Assembly: GCF_027090495.1 (NCBI RefSeq)
Contig: NC_074636.1
Strand: one strand, 5' to 3'
Length of the DNA stretch: 41,525 nucleotides
DNA from: Methanophagales virus PBV300
Lineage: Viruses > Taleaviricota > Tokiviricetes > Maximonvirales
Under the pieces are notes generated by a model that saw only the letters and a list, made by a program, of their open reading frames with translations, made no database searches and was not told the DNA's origin. This document shows positions 15,700-24,516 of this stretch, piece by piece. Every line of letters begins with the position of its first letter. Positions within the stretch are counted from its first letter, which is position 1. A program made the translations under genes and the position numbers.

Positions 15700-17214
15700 A
15701 TGAGCAAGGTAAGCGTTGATGACATAAGGAAGGAGATTGAGAAGGCACGCAGAGCTCTCGCAGGCACTTATGTTCTGAGCGACGACTTCAACACAATTGT
15801 GAATTCGCTGCGTTTAATCAAGAGCATGGTTGAGGACTACTACGCATCCCTCTCCGAAGACGAGAAGAAGTTGTTTTCATACACGAACTTCATGAACTTC
15901 AAAATGTATGTAAATATGCTGAAAAATGTGAAATACGGAGACTTCGTGACATCCACCATGCGCACTAACATCACGAAAGCACTCGTTAATTTATACGACC
16001 TCCTCACTAAAACAGGAAGCAAGATTGAGAGAGCTGAGATAGCAAACATATCTTCTCCACTATTCTACGGATTGCTGACGGGAAACAAGTGGCTCGCATT
16101 CAAGTTCAATAGTGCGAGAGTGGGAAAGGGAGAAGGAGATTTGATTGTATATGCAGCAGTTCGCTCTGGGTATGCGTTATGGGCTAAGAAGAACATAAAC
16201 GAGCATCACTTCAAGGTGCATCTACCGACGGGAAACATAACTTCTTCCATAGTTGTGGGTGTGGAGGGCGATGTCTACCTGACAAGCGAGGACGGTTATG
16301 TTTATCAGTTCTCAACTGCATTGAGGAAACGGTGGCGTCGTTATGTGTATGAATGGCATCCTTTATACTGCACTCCCTTCATAAAACCGTATGAGAGAGA
16401 GGATTTGAACTCAAAAGAGTTCATAATATACACGAGCAGAAGACCGATAATGAACATTATAACACAAAGAGGAGAATTTTGCAGTTGTGTGTCTCCTTCC
16501 TATGTATCAGAATACGATGTGTATTCATCTGTTGCGGAATGTGGGTCTTTGTATGGTTATCCTACTTTCACTGCGGTATGCTGGTCAGAAGACATAGAAT
16601 TTGCATATTTTGACCTCAACACATGTGAGTGGAAAGGAAGTCAGGCTATATACATGGCTCGCTCCTACTCATCCCCAGCAGTAGTGGGAGATGTTGTGAG
16701 AGTGGGCGGCGAGGATAACAAGGTTCATATCTACTTGAGTGGTGTTAGAGATTCTTACGAGTTCTACTATGAATTGACTACGGTAAGTGTCGGAGGTGCG
16801 GTTCGCTCAACACCATTCGCATTTGGCTGGACAGACTTCGGCTTTGGATGCAACGACTTCTACATATATAGATATTACAGATGGCTTGATGCTCCTGAGT
16901 TGAAATGGAAATACCTGTGCGGAGATGCCGTCATATCTTCGCCTGTTTATGATTCGGATGAGAGCCATGTAGTATGCGGATGCGATGACGGTTATATTTA
17001 CTGCATCAACGACGCAGACGGCACACTGAAATGGAGGATTAATCTGAACTCAAGAATCCGCTCCTCGCCTGCAATATCGGCATCTTCAAGAATATACATA
17101 ACGAATGAAGACGGCTACCTTTATGAAATTGAGAAAGATGGGACGCTTATCGCATCACTATACATTGGCTCTAATCCTCCAAATATATTTACCCCTTCTC
17201 CATGCGTCGTATGA
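15700..17214 (+). CDS. PQQ-like beta-propeller protein 3 with N-terminal helical domain
   Basis: 504 residues. The first ~105 residues are helical (VDDIRKEIEKARRAL; NFMNFKMYVNMLKNV; NITKALVNLYDLL) and could serve as an attachment domain. The rest is a beta-propeller with repeats such as DGYIYCINDADGTLKWRIN and YITNEDGYLYEIEKDGTL. It starts 3 bp after the previous gene and ends 12 bp before repeat copy 4. With the two preceding genes it forms the only plus-strand virion module inside a minus-strand region, so it looks like an inverted or inserted cassette. Confidence 0.8.
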   Translation: MSKVSVDDIRKEIEKARRALAGTYVLSDDFNTIVNSLRLIKSMVEDYYASLSEDEKKLFSYTNFMNFKMYVNMLKNVKYGDFVTSTMRTNITKALVNLYDLLTKTGSKIERAEIANISSPLFYGLLTGNKWLAFKFNSARVGKGEGDLIVYAAVRSGYALWAKKNINEHHFKVHLPTGNITSSIVVGVEGDVYLTSEDGYVYQFSTALRKRWRRYVYEWHPLYCTPFIKPYEREDLNSKEFIIYTSRRPIMNIITQRGEFCSCVSPSYVSEYDVYSSVAECGSLYGYPTFTAVCWSEDIEFAYFDLNTCEWKGSQAIYMARSYSSPAVVGDVVRVGGEDNKVHIYLSGVRDSYEFYYELTTVSVGGAVRSTPFAFGWTDFGFGCNDFYIYRYYRWLDAPELKWKYLCGDAVISSPVYDSDESHVVCGCDDGYIYCINDADGTLKWRINLNSRIRSSPAISASSRIYITNEDGYLYEIEKDGTLIASLYIGSNPPNIFTPSPCVV

Positions 17215-17226
17215 TTTCTCCGCCAA

Positions 17227-17300
17227 ACAGTCCGTTTGATTGTTCAAAAAGCATCCGTCGCTGTCTCAGCCGCACTGTCAGCTTGATTGTTCAAAGAACT
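17227..17300. repeat. 74-bp direct repeat, copy 4 (pairs with 17957-18030)
   Basis: Begins ACAGTCCGTTTGATTGTTCA, continues with a GCATCCGTCGCTGTC spacer and ends with a second, shorter GTCAGCTTGATTGTTCAAA core. The first 64 bases are identical to 17957-18020; the last 10 differ at three positions. The two copies are exactly 730 bp apart and flank a single gene, whose last 18 codons and stop lie in this copy. Confidence 0.93.
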
Positions 17301-17870
17301 CTCTCTTTTCTCCTCTCTCTTTCCGAAACGCTCCTCAAAAACCCCTGCATCCATGTAGTAGAAGTGTGCGAATGATGCCACTATGCTGTCTTTTATTGAG
17401 TTACCCACATAGTAAAACGCCTGAACTTTTGATAGTTCTTTCTTCAAATCCTGCAAAAAGATTGGATTCTTCTGAATAATACGATAAGGGTATATATTTC
17501 TTGCGTGCATCTCTTCTATTATCCTCTCTTTTAATCCTTCGTTCAGCATCTCCGAAACGAATACGAGCAAATACATCTCCCGCTGCAACCGCATCAGCGT
17601 CTCATGCCTCAACACTCCGCCACTCCACTCTACTACCCCGTAAGCATCCATTATCACGACGCCCTTCACGCACTCCTGTGGATACCACCCTGCCTGAATG
17701 CCCAGAAATCCGAGCAACTTCTCTGCAAACTCCTCAAGACTCAAATTCAGATGCCAGTAATACGGGAGCAACTTGTGAAAATCCTCGCCCTTCAAGTCCG
17801 CCTCTATGGCTTTGCGAAGCCATGACACATAGATTTTCATTCTGTTCCCGCACAAATCCTCCACATCCAT
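17244..17870 (-). CDS. Unknown protein, weakly HAD-like, flanked by direct repeats
   Basis: 208 residues. Weak HAD-superfamily resemblance: VVIMDAYGVVEW could be motif I with the second Asp replaced by Tyr, and YYVGNSIKDSIVASFAHFYYMDAGVF resembles the GDS..D..A motif IV region. If real, it is a degenerate phosphatase-like fold. The ATG at 17870 follows GGAGGAGGAG. The last 18 residues are encoded by the 74-bp repeat, so the C-terminus was probably altered when the repeat was acquired. The gene is a single cassette between two repeat copies, separate from the neighbouring structural genes. Confidence 0.6.
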   Translation of the reverse strand: MDVEDLCGNRMKIYVSWLRKAIEADLKGEDFHKLLPYYWHLNLSLEEFAEKLLGFLGIQAGWYPQECVKGVVIMDAYGVVEWSGGVLRHETLMRLQREMYLLVFVSEMLNEGLKERIIEEMHARNIYPYRIIQKNPIFLQDLKKELSKVQAFYYVGNSIKDSIVASFAHFYYMDAGVFEERFGKREEKRESSLNNQADSAAETATDAF

Positions 17871-17956
17871 TCTCTACTCCTCCTCCTTGAAACGGGTTTT
17901 CCACCTCACTCCTCAAAAACCCCCCATCCTCGTTTATCCACCTTCAAACTTGTCAC

Positions 17957-18030
17957 ACAGTCCGTTTGATTGTTCAAAAAGCATCCGTCGCTGTCTCAGC
18001 CGCACTGTCAGCTTGATTGTCTAAAAAACT
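17957..18030. repeat. 74-bp direct repeat, copy 5
   Basis: Second copy of the 17227-17300 repeat. Its right edge (…AAAAAACT) touches the stop codon (TAG, 18029-18031) of the next minus-strand gene, so it sits immediately 3' of that gene. Confidence 0.93.
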
Positions 18031-18682
18031 ACACAGTCGGGAGATTGAACAGAAGCACCGAGACATTCGCAGACGGGTATATCTGCAAATTCACATAATC
18101 ATCTTTCATAACCGTCGTGTCAAACTCCTTCCAGATGCCTGAAGGAACTATCTTACCATCATTAAGCAACGCAGTAATCAGGACGGTCTCATCAGCAGGT
18201 CGCCTCTTCAAGTAAGCATAAACACCTGTGTCAACAACCATCTGTGTTCTCAATCTGCCATCTAACAGAATGCGGACATCCGCTCCGAATATGTCCGCCA
18301 TCGGAGGCGCAGAGTAGTTCATCACCTTCGCAAGCAGAGTGGGCTTATGTGCATCTCTGACCGCCTGCGTTACAGAAGAAATCGCCTCCGCAAACAAATC
18401 CGCTATATATATCGGGTCTCCGTCCTTGAGAACTCTTCTACCTTGCACGAACATATCGTATGAGGCATAGCCATGCCCACAGTGAACTTCCTTCCATCTC
18501 AACTTACCGCTGCCGAGCATGCGAACTAAATCCCAGTCAGGAACTATATCCTTGTGGGCATAACCATACATGTCCACTGCGCCATCATAGTAAATTTCGC
18601 TCAGCACGGAGCATAGTTTGTCATACCAGTCTTCGGTAATCACCTGCCCACTCCTCAGACGCAGCTCCTCTATCGTGGGCAT
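18029..18682 (-). CDS. Probable virion structural protein, fibre-like
   Basis: 217 residues. The N-terminal pattern LRSGQVITEDWYDKLCSVL…YGYAHKDIVPDWDLVRMLG…LRWKEVHCGHGY resembles capsid- or fibre-attachment segments of viral structural proteins, followed by a beta-rich C-terminus ending LLFNLPTV. No enzyme motif. The ATG at 18682 lies 10 bp downstream of the giant structural gene, indicating co-transcription with virion core genes. The stop abuts repeat copy 5. I do not recognise a named family. Confidence 0.6.
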   Translation of the reverse strand: MPTIEELRLRSGQVITEDWYDKLCSVLSEIYYDGAVDMYGYAHKDIVPDWDLVRMLGSGKLRWKEVHCGHGYASYDMFVQGRRVLKDGDPIYIADLFAEAISSVTQAVRDAHKPTLLAKVMNYSAPPMADIFGADVRILLDGRLRTQMVVDTGVYAYLKRRPADETVLITALLNDGKIVPSGIWKEFDTTVMKDDYVNLQIYPSANVSVLLFNLPTV

Positions 18683-18692
18683 GTCTTCTCAC

Positions 18693-21600
18693 TCACTTCT
18701 TTCGCCCCTCTTTCTTATTAAGTATCTTTATCAAGTCGGCTCTTCTCGGCTGACTGAGCCAATTACGCTTCTTCGCTATCTCCATAACCTTCCTCCTCGC
18801 ATTCTCCCTTATCTTCTTCAGCGAAAAGCCATTCGGATTGCCCTTCTTCTTCTCTCTGCCCTTCCCTCCCGAACTGTGCGACGAATGCGATGAGGAATGG
18901 AAGCCGTAATCCCCAATAACATGCGGAGGCTTTCCAGCTCCCATAGATGATACACCTCCACTGCTTGAACTGTGTGAGCTTGAGTGCGAACTTGAAGAAC
19001 TTGACGAACCTGACGAACCTGATGAACCTGATGAACCTGATGAACTTGAAGAATACCCCTCCTCATAATATCCAGTCTCCTCAAAATACGCCTCAATATC
19101 ACGCTCAACAATCCATTTGTTCAAAATGAACATGCGCTCATCAGGCGAGAGAATCACCCATTCAACGCCGAGCATCGCCTTCAGCTCGTCAGGCGAATAG
19201 AACAGCGTGGCGACATTATCAAGCTCCTCTGCGAACTCCTCCTCCGTGATTAATCCATACTTGAATGCCCTCCCTATGCTCTCAACATAAGACCATGCCT
19301 CTGAGTTCAGCACTCTTGCGGTTGTGTATGCAGGGAGATAAGCCATTTCATCTGGAGGCATGCCCCGCATCGCCGTCTTCTGTGCAAACCAGTCAACATC
19401 AATCGGAATATACTCCATCCACGAGGAGATTTGCAGGGGCGTCAGCCGATAAATCGGCATGTTCTTCGCAATCAACGCATCCACCAACGCCTTATCCTTT
19501 ATAATCTTGCTTAACTCCGTCTTCGCCTCATCGGCAGTTATGATGCCTCTGCTCAGTTTCCTCAAAATCGCATCCGCATTCGCATCATCTATCTTATACT
19601 CCTTCTCCTTCTTCGCTGCTGTTATCAGCAGGTCAAGAGAAACGCCTGCGTATAAGTAAGGTGCGAGCTCATTTCTAACCTCGCTTTCGGTCTTAAAGCC
19701 CGCCTCGTATAAGTCAAGCGTCTCTCTTATTATCTTATCACGCTCATCAGTCGTATGTCTTATCCCAAAAACCTTCAAAATCAGGTCTTGGTCTTCCTCT
19801 GGAACTCCTAACATGTTCATCTTCTTCTTCAAGAAGTCCTCACTTATCTTCACATACTTCGCATAAGAGAGAATCGTGGATATTGACAGCGTGTATATCT
19901 TGACCCTCGCCTCCACCAAAGCCTCCGCAGTCTCCTTATCTAATCCTAATTTCTGTAACTCCTTAACCGCCTCGTCAACACTTATCACGCCCCTGCTCAA
20001 TTTACGCAGAACTGCATCCGCCCTCGTTCTGCGAATGAAGCCCTCACGCATGAAGTCCGCAACATAAGTGAAGACATCCTTCTCCGCATCCGTCAGATAC
20101 GCCTTTTGAACTACATCCGCTATGAACTGCTCAACCTCTTTCTCCGTCAGATAACCCTCGTAAATTCGCTGAAATATTCTGTATTGCATGTAGCGAAGCC
20201 ATGTCCGAATTCTGCGAACCGTGTCCATGTGCCAGTATGCATCCCTGACAGGCTCATACAACGCAAAATAATCAGTATCAAGCGAAACTGGCAGATTGAG
20301 TTTCTCGCCCACCTGCTTCAACTCTTCTCCAATTTTATTCATTACATCCTGCCATGCATAGATGTTCTCCGCAGATGCGGTCAGCAACCTTCTGAAGTAA
20401 TCACGCATGATGTCAAGCTCCCTGTCATACCTTGCACGAAGAGCCAATAGTTCGGTCTCACCATCTAAGAAGCGGACAGGAATATTTTTGTTGAGTATCT
20501 TGACAGTTGCGAGGTTCTTGAATGTGCTTTTGAGGGCGTCAAGCGTCATGAACCCCTCTTTGTATGTGCTTATGACACCAGTTCTCGCATAAGTTCGTTC
20601 TTCTGCTAATGCGTTCATCGCTTCGGCAGTTGTGATTTTCTCCACCCAGTCGGGATGCATACCCCTTGCGAGAACTATCCGCTTCAGCTCTTTGTCAGTA
20701 ATGACCATCCACTTATACATCCATCTCGCATCTATTCGCTTGGGAATGTCCGCCATCATGTCCAAGTGAATCAGAGCATCACTCGTGAACCTCTCGTCCT
20801 TTATGTATTTCTCCGCCTTCGCAAGCACATCCTTCGGAATAAGAGACTTGTGAGACCACGCAAATGTCGCATAATCGTGCCACTTCGCATAAGGCACTAA
20901 GAAGGCGATTAGTCCTCTGAGGGCATTTTCCTCCATACCCGCATACTTGCCTGCTAACTCTTTCGGTGAGAGGGCATCCATACCCAAACCTGCTTCCTTG
21001 TATGGTTTTAAGTCAACCCATGTGAAGCCCGCAGCAACCCTGCATATAAACTCATATAAGAGCGACATTGAGGGATACTTGAAGTGGAGCATGTAGAACA
21101 TCTTTGCTATGTCTGGATTCATGCCTCGCATCTGCATGGCTTTCTCAAATTCGGCAGTTGCGAGTTTTTCGGGGTCTTCAGGATGCGGATAGAAGAGGTC
21201 ATGCACCATCATTGATGCGAGCTGCGAAGGCGTCGGCAACTCGTATATGAGCGAAGTGGGGAACTTCCGCCCTTTTCCGAACCTATCTTTTATCACGACA
21301 TATTCCTCCGTGTATAACTTAGAGAATGCTTCAACGAACTTCTCGGAATATCCGCTGAGGCGCAAAGCCCACTTCAGCGTATCAAGATAATCCTTAAATG
21401 CTTTGTGTGGTGTGTGTCTCTGCACGAGCTCTATGAGCTTGCTTTCAGACGGTATTTTGACAGGCAGAATATTACGCATGGAGCTCTTGACGAGTATTCC
21501 GTAAGGCTCGGTTATCCAATACATTATACCGAGAATTGAATAATCAATCATCCGTCTGGGCAGTTTCCATGTGAGAGATGCTAACCAGTGCAGAGTTCCC

Positions 21601-23579
21601 TTCAACGATATGGGTTTGTCAAGCCACCCCCCTGCTCCTATTCCGAGAGGTCGCAGGAATGCGCTCAACCTTATCTGAATGTCTAAATTATCTGCGAGAA
21701 CATGCAGGATTGTAGATGCGACTTGTGCTGCAAGCGCACCTGTGAGAATACTCGCTGGAAACATAACAGTAGTCTTCAGCGCAGAGGTGGTGTCATGCAC
21801 CAAAGCAGCTCCTAATGCCTCCTTCGCATTTGAAATGTATGATGACGCCGCAATTCCGACGACAGGCGTGATTAAAGCAACGAGGAGGGGAGGAATGAAT
21901 GCTGGAGTTCCTGTGCTTATCTCCTGAACGAAGCCACATATACCTCCTAATATTCCCTCCGCTATGCCCCATATCGCCTTTCCCGCCTCTTTCAAACCGC
22001 CCATGAGGAAGTTGAATAGTCCTTTGAACGCACCCACTACCGCACCTCCGATAGTTTCTAATCCTCCCACAATAGTCGGAACAACAGTATTCAAAACCCA
22101 ATCTTTGAAGCCTAAAGTGGCATCAATAATAATATCAAATACATTCTTAAGGTGTTCTGGGATTGAAACGAAGAAATCTATAACAGGTTTAAACATGTTC
22201 GGAATGTTAGTGAAGAAATCAACCGCTCCTTTGGCGAAATTTATGATATACTCTGGCAGGTTCGTGAAGAAATCAACGACGGGTTTCACGAAAGGCAGAT
22301 TGTAAATCGCATCTGCGACTGCTGAGAAGCCTTCAATGATGCCCTTGCCGAAGTTCACTGCGAGTGTGAGTATTCTGTCTGGAAGTCCTGCGAACCACTG
22401 TGCGATTTGCACGAGAGGATTTATGAAACCTTGCAGTGTGAGCGTTATCGTGCCTATGCCTTTCTTGATGCCGTCAATCGCATTCTCCCAGAATGAGCGT
22501 AATGCGTCCCAAATGCCGCTCATTGTAGATACGAAGCCTTGAAACGCCTCCGTGAACAACGCCTGAATGGATGCGACAAAATTTGAGAGTGATTCCATGA
22601 TTATTGAGGGAATCGCCGCAATAGCATCCATTGCCGTTGATATGAAGCCTGAAATAGTCTCAATTAAAGATGAAAACATGTCAGATATTGTCGTGACTAC
22701 TCCGCTTACAGCATCCATTATGCTGGATGCTATACCACTAATTGCATCTATAATCATGGAAGGTATAGTTGAGAGAACTTCCATTATGGATGAAATTGCA
22801 TCAGATATAGTTGCTGCTATGCCACTTACCGCATCTATAACACCTGAAATCAAACCGCTAATCGCATCTATAATCGTTGCGGGAATTGTTGCGAGTGCCT
22901 CCATTATGGATGAGATAGTTTCTGTTATCGTTGCTGCTATACCGCTCAAGGTTTCAATTATACCAGACAGGAGACCGCTGATTGCATCAATAATCGTTGT
23001 GGGAATAGTTGCGAGAGTTTCCATTATGGATGAGAAGAATTCCGACACGGTTGCCGCTATGCCGCTTACAGCGTCCATGACGCCAGATATTAAACCGCTA
23101 ACCGTGTCAATAATCATTGAGGGAAGTGTAGCAATAGTTTCCATTAGGGATGAAAAGGCTTCGGAGATTGTGGCGGATATGCCACTAATAGCATCCATGA
23201 TGCCAGATATTAAACCGCTAATCGCATCTATAATTGTTGAAGGTATGGTGGCAAGTGTGCTTAATATTTCAGAAATTGAGGACACAATGCCTGAAACCAT
23301 CTCACTTATGGAAGTGACAGAACTTATCACAGTGTTTATAAGTGCGGTGACACTGTCAAACGCACCGCTAATCTGTGACCACAGCCAATCTATGAGCTGA
23401 CCAAGCGGGTCGGCTATTCCGAAACTCTCCTTGTGATAATGAATTTCATCAATTTCATGAGTTTCAAGTTCTTCAAGACGGATAATCTCAGATGTCAAAA
23501 ACTCAACAAAAATGTCTACTGCCTCTTCATCCAATCCTTCCCTTCTTCCCTCCTCCTGCGCAGTCTCTTCTCCGCTCAT
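18693..23579 (-). CDS. Giant virion protein (1628 residues) with tandem hydrophobic repeats
   Basis: Parts in order: an acidic start (EETAQEEGRREG); residues about 80-320 with six amphipathic 40-residue repeats (IPTTIIDAISGLLSGIIETL type) reminiscent of tape-measure proteins; a hydrophobic region with likely membrane segments near 545-640 (FIPPLLVALITPVVGIAA); a long helical region to about 1500 holding several RGMxPD-type hairpins and two copies of a DAxLRKLSRGxIxxDEA motif; a Ser/His/Gly-rich stretch at about 1508-1580; and a Lys-rich tail. Rudiviruses carry one large minor virion protein (about 1000 residues in SIRV2), so this is the likely counterpart. The ATG at 23579 has no SD, suggesting a leaderless mRNA from AT-rich DNA at 23580-23615. 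Confidence 0.85.
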   Translation of the reverse strand: MSGEETAQEEGRREGLDEEAVDIFVEFLTSEIIRLEELETHEIDEIHYHKESFGIADPLGQLIDWLWSQISGAFDSVTALINTVISSVTSISEMVSGIVSSISEILSTLATIPSTIIDAISGLISGIMDAISGISATISEAFSSLMETIATLPSMIIDTVSGLISGVMDAVSGIAATVSEFFSSIMETLATIPTTIIDAISGLLSGIIETLSGIAATITETISSIMEALATIPATIIDAISGLISGVIDAVSGIAATISDAISSIMEVLSTIPSMIIDAISGIASSIMDAVSGVVTTISDMFSSLIETISGFISTAMDAIAAIPSIIMESLSNFVASIQALFTEAFQGFVSTMSGIWDALRSFWENAIDGIKKGIGTITLTLQGFINPLVQIAQWFAGLPDRILTLAVNFGKGIIEGFSAVADAIYNLPFVKPVVDFFTNLPEYIINFAKGAVDFFTNIPNMFKPVIDFFVSIPEHLKNVFDIIIDATLGFKDWVLNTVVPTIVGGLETIGGAVVGAFKGLFNFLMGGLKEAGKAIWGIAEGILGGICGFVQEISTGTPAFIPPLLVALITPVVGIAASSYISNAKEALGAALVHDTTSALKTTVMFPASILTGALAAQVASTILHVLADNLDIQIRLSAFLRPLGIGAGGWLDKPISLKGTLHWLASLTWKLPRRMIDYSILGIMYWITEPYGILVKSSMRNILPVKIPSESKLIELVQRHTPHKAFKDYLDTLKWALRLSGYSEKFVEAFSKLYTEEYVVIKDRFGKGRKFPTSLIYELPTPSQLASMMVHDLFYPHPEDPEKLATAEFEKAMQMRGMNPDIAKMFYMLHFKYPSMSLLYEFICRVAAGFTWVDLKPYKEAGLGMDALSPKELAGKYAGMEENALRGLIAFLVPYAKWHDYATFAWSHKSLIPKDVLAKAEKYIKDERFTSDALIHLDMMADIPKRIDARWMYKWMVITDKELKRIVLARGMHPDWVEKITTAEAMNALAEERTYARTGVISTYKEGFMTLDALKSTFKNLATVKILNKNIPVRFLDGETELLALRARYDRELDIMRDYFRRLLTASAENIYAWQDVMNKIGEELKQVGEKLNLPVSLDTDYFALYEPVRDAYWHMDTVRRIRTWLRYMQYRIFQRIYEGYLTEKEVEQFIADVVQKAYLTDAEKDVFTYVADFMREGFIRRTRADAVLRKLSRGVISVDEAVKELQKLGLDKETAEALVEARVKIYTLSISTILSYAKYVKISEDFLKKKMNMLGVPEEDQDLILKVFGIRHTTDERDKIIRETLDLYEAGFKTESEVRNELAPYLYAGVSLDLLITAAKKEKEYKIDDANADAILRKLSRGIITADEAKTELSKIIKDKALVDALIAKNMPIYRLTPLQISSWMEYIPIDVDWFAQKTAMRGMPPDEMAYLPAYTTARVLNSEAWSYVESIGRAFKYGLITEEEFAEELDNVATLFYSPDELKAMLGVEWVILSPDERMFILNKWIVERDIEAYFEETGYYEEGYSSSSSGSSGSSGSSGSSSSSSSHSSSHSSSSGGVSSMGAGKPPHVIGDYGFHSSSHSSHSSGGKGREKKKGNPNGFSLKKIRENARRKVMEIAKKRNWLSQPRRADLIKILNKKEGRKK
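22621..23340 (-). repeat. Six in-register 120-bp tandem repeats inside the giant gene
   Basis: The phrase CCATTATGGA (plus strand) recurs at 22781, 22901 and 23021, with CCATTAGGGA at 23141: exact 120-bp spacing. Flanking units in the same register (22661 and 23261) are more diverged. Each unit encodes 40 residues. The unit length is conserved without indels while sequence drifts. Confidence 0.9.
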
Positions 23580-23620
23580 TTTCTTGAACTTGTATTTTTA
23601 TTTTGTTTTATTTCTTTCCC

Positions 23621-23893
23621 TCACTGCTTGGGTTTGAGGCGCATGGTGATACTCTCAATGAAATCTATGCATGAGTAGCCCGCACAGAAACTCATCACCG
23701 CATTCGGAAAGTTGTATTCACTGTATAGATGATAGTAAAGATAGCCGACGATAGCGCCGAGAATGAAGATGCGAACCGTTTTGAACGATTTGAACTCCGT
23801 GAAGTTCTTTGATTTCACGAGTGCCGATGCAAGACCTCCCAAAAACCCGCTGAATATGAAATGCAGGATGAGAAGGTCTTGCGGAAATGGCAT
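23621..23893 (-). CDS. Small membrane protein, holin-like
   Basis: 90 residues with two clear hydrophobic segments (LLILHFIFSGFLGGLASALV near 7-26 and TVRIFILGAIVGYLYYHLY near 39-57) and a third weaker one containing FCAGYSCIDFIESI. The basic stretch between segments and the small size fit holin-type or virion membrane proteins. Many small phage membrane proteins end in a comparable GY..DF.E motif. It lies between an 86-residue gene and the giant structural gene. A role in egress or in a virion envelope is inference; no motif proves either. Confidence 0.7.
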   Translation of the reverse strand: MPFPQDLLILHFIFSGFLGGLASALVKSKNFTEFKSFKTVRIFILGAIVGYLYYHLYSEYNFPNAVMSFCAGYSCIDFIESITMRLKPKQ

Positions 23894-23899
23894 CTCCGC

Positions 23900-24160
23900 T
23901 CACCGTGTCTTCACCATCAAACGAGAACGCATGAAGTCTCTGACCCTGAGATAATCGCTCACAACTCTTTCCAATCGCTTCCTCAGTTCTTCTTCGCTTC
24001 TCACCCATAAGTGAGCGGTGTGCGATTCATAGTCACCATCTACAATCTGATACGCCACTTGAAGTATGCGGTTCTTCGCAAAGTCCTTCGTCTCTATGAT
24101 TTCAAGAATGCGCACTTTTATCTCTCCGACATCAAGTTCAGAGCCAGATGAGATTGCCAT
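23900..24160 (-). CDS. Small protein of unknown function
   Basis: 86 residues. The N-terminal half is beta-like (VGEIKVRILEIIETKDFAKN; VAYQIVDGDYESHTAHLWV), the C-terminal half helical and basic (EEELRKRLERVVSDYLRVRDF). The ATG at 24160 follows GGAGGTGCTTG. It is spaced 7 bp from the upstream gene and 6 bp from the next, within the virion operon 25716 to 18029. No family recognised; a small virion or assembly protein is plausible from location only. Confidence 0.7.
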   Translation of the reverse strand: MAISSGSELDVGEIKVRILEIIETKDFAKNRILQVAYQIVDGDYESHTAHLWVRSEEELRKRLERVVSDYLRVRDFMRSRLMVKTR

Positions 24161-24167
24161 TTGTCAT

Positions 24168-24503
24168 TCAAGCACCTCCCCTCTTCTTTCTACCCCTCTT
24201 CTTACCCTCACTCGCCTCTTTGCTCTCTGATGTTGCTTGCTGTGCAGAGTATTTCATAGCGACATCCTGCATGCTTCTGAGCTCGTTCATCACTTTCGCA
24301 ATCTCCCTCGCAACACGAAGGACGCCACATCCGTTGCCATTCGGGCAGTTGCACACGGCTACTTCAAACACGAGATTACTGCTGTTCATAAGCAGTGAGC
24401 GGAGTAACTCGTTTATCTTTTTAATCTGCGGGTCTGCCTCTGGCGTAAGTTCCTGCATGACCTCCTCCTCCACATCTTCCCCTATTATCTCATCCATCTC
24501 CAA
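24168..24503 (-). CDS. Small protein with Cys cluster and basic tail
   Basis: 111 residues. An acidic N-terminus (MEMDEIIGEDVEEEVMQEL) precedes a helical region containing CNCPNGNGCG near 50-59, a possible metal or disulfide site, then a helix and a strongly basic tail (GKKRGRKKRGGA) able to bind DNA. The ATG at 24503 follows GGAGGTGAGTG. It is 13 bp downstream of the 399-residue MCP-domain protein. The basic tail suggests contact with packaged DNA, but the function is unknown. Confidence 0.7.
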   Translation of the reverse strand: MEMDEIIGEDVEEEVMQELTPEADPQIKKINELLRSLLMNSSNLVFEVAVCNCPNGNGCGVLRVAREIAKVMNELRSMQDVAMKYSAQQATSESKEASEGKKRGRKKRGGA

Positions 24504-24516
24504 TCACTCACCTCCT

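Noticed and set aside
5172-18030. CRISPR array or transposon ends
   Set aside because: The repeats are few, irregularly spaced over 13 kb and not separated by spacers; no transposase or integrase is encoded nearby.
22567-23400. 277-codon plus-strand ORF with a regular repeat pattern
   Set aside because: It is the antisense of the 120-bp repeats in the giant virion gene; its openness follows from that repeat's codon pattern, and it has no promoter or SD.
18693-23579. Evidence for a head-tail virus (tape measure, fibre-like proteins)
   Set aside because: No terminase, portal, HK97 capsid, protease or tail tube was found, while a rod-virus-type coat protein, ITRs and Hjc are present.
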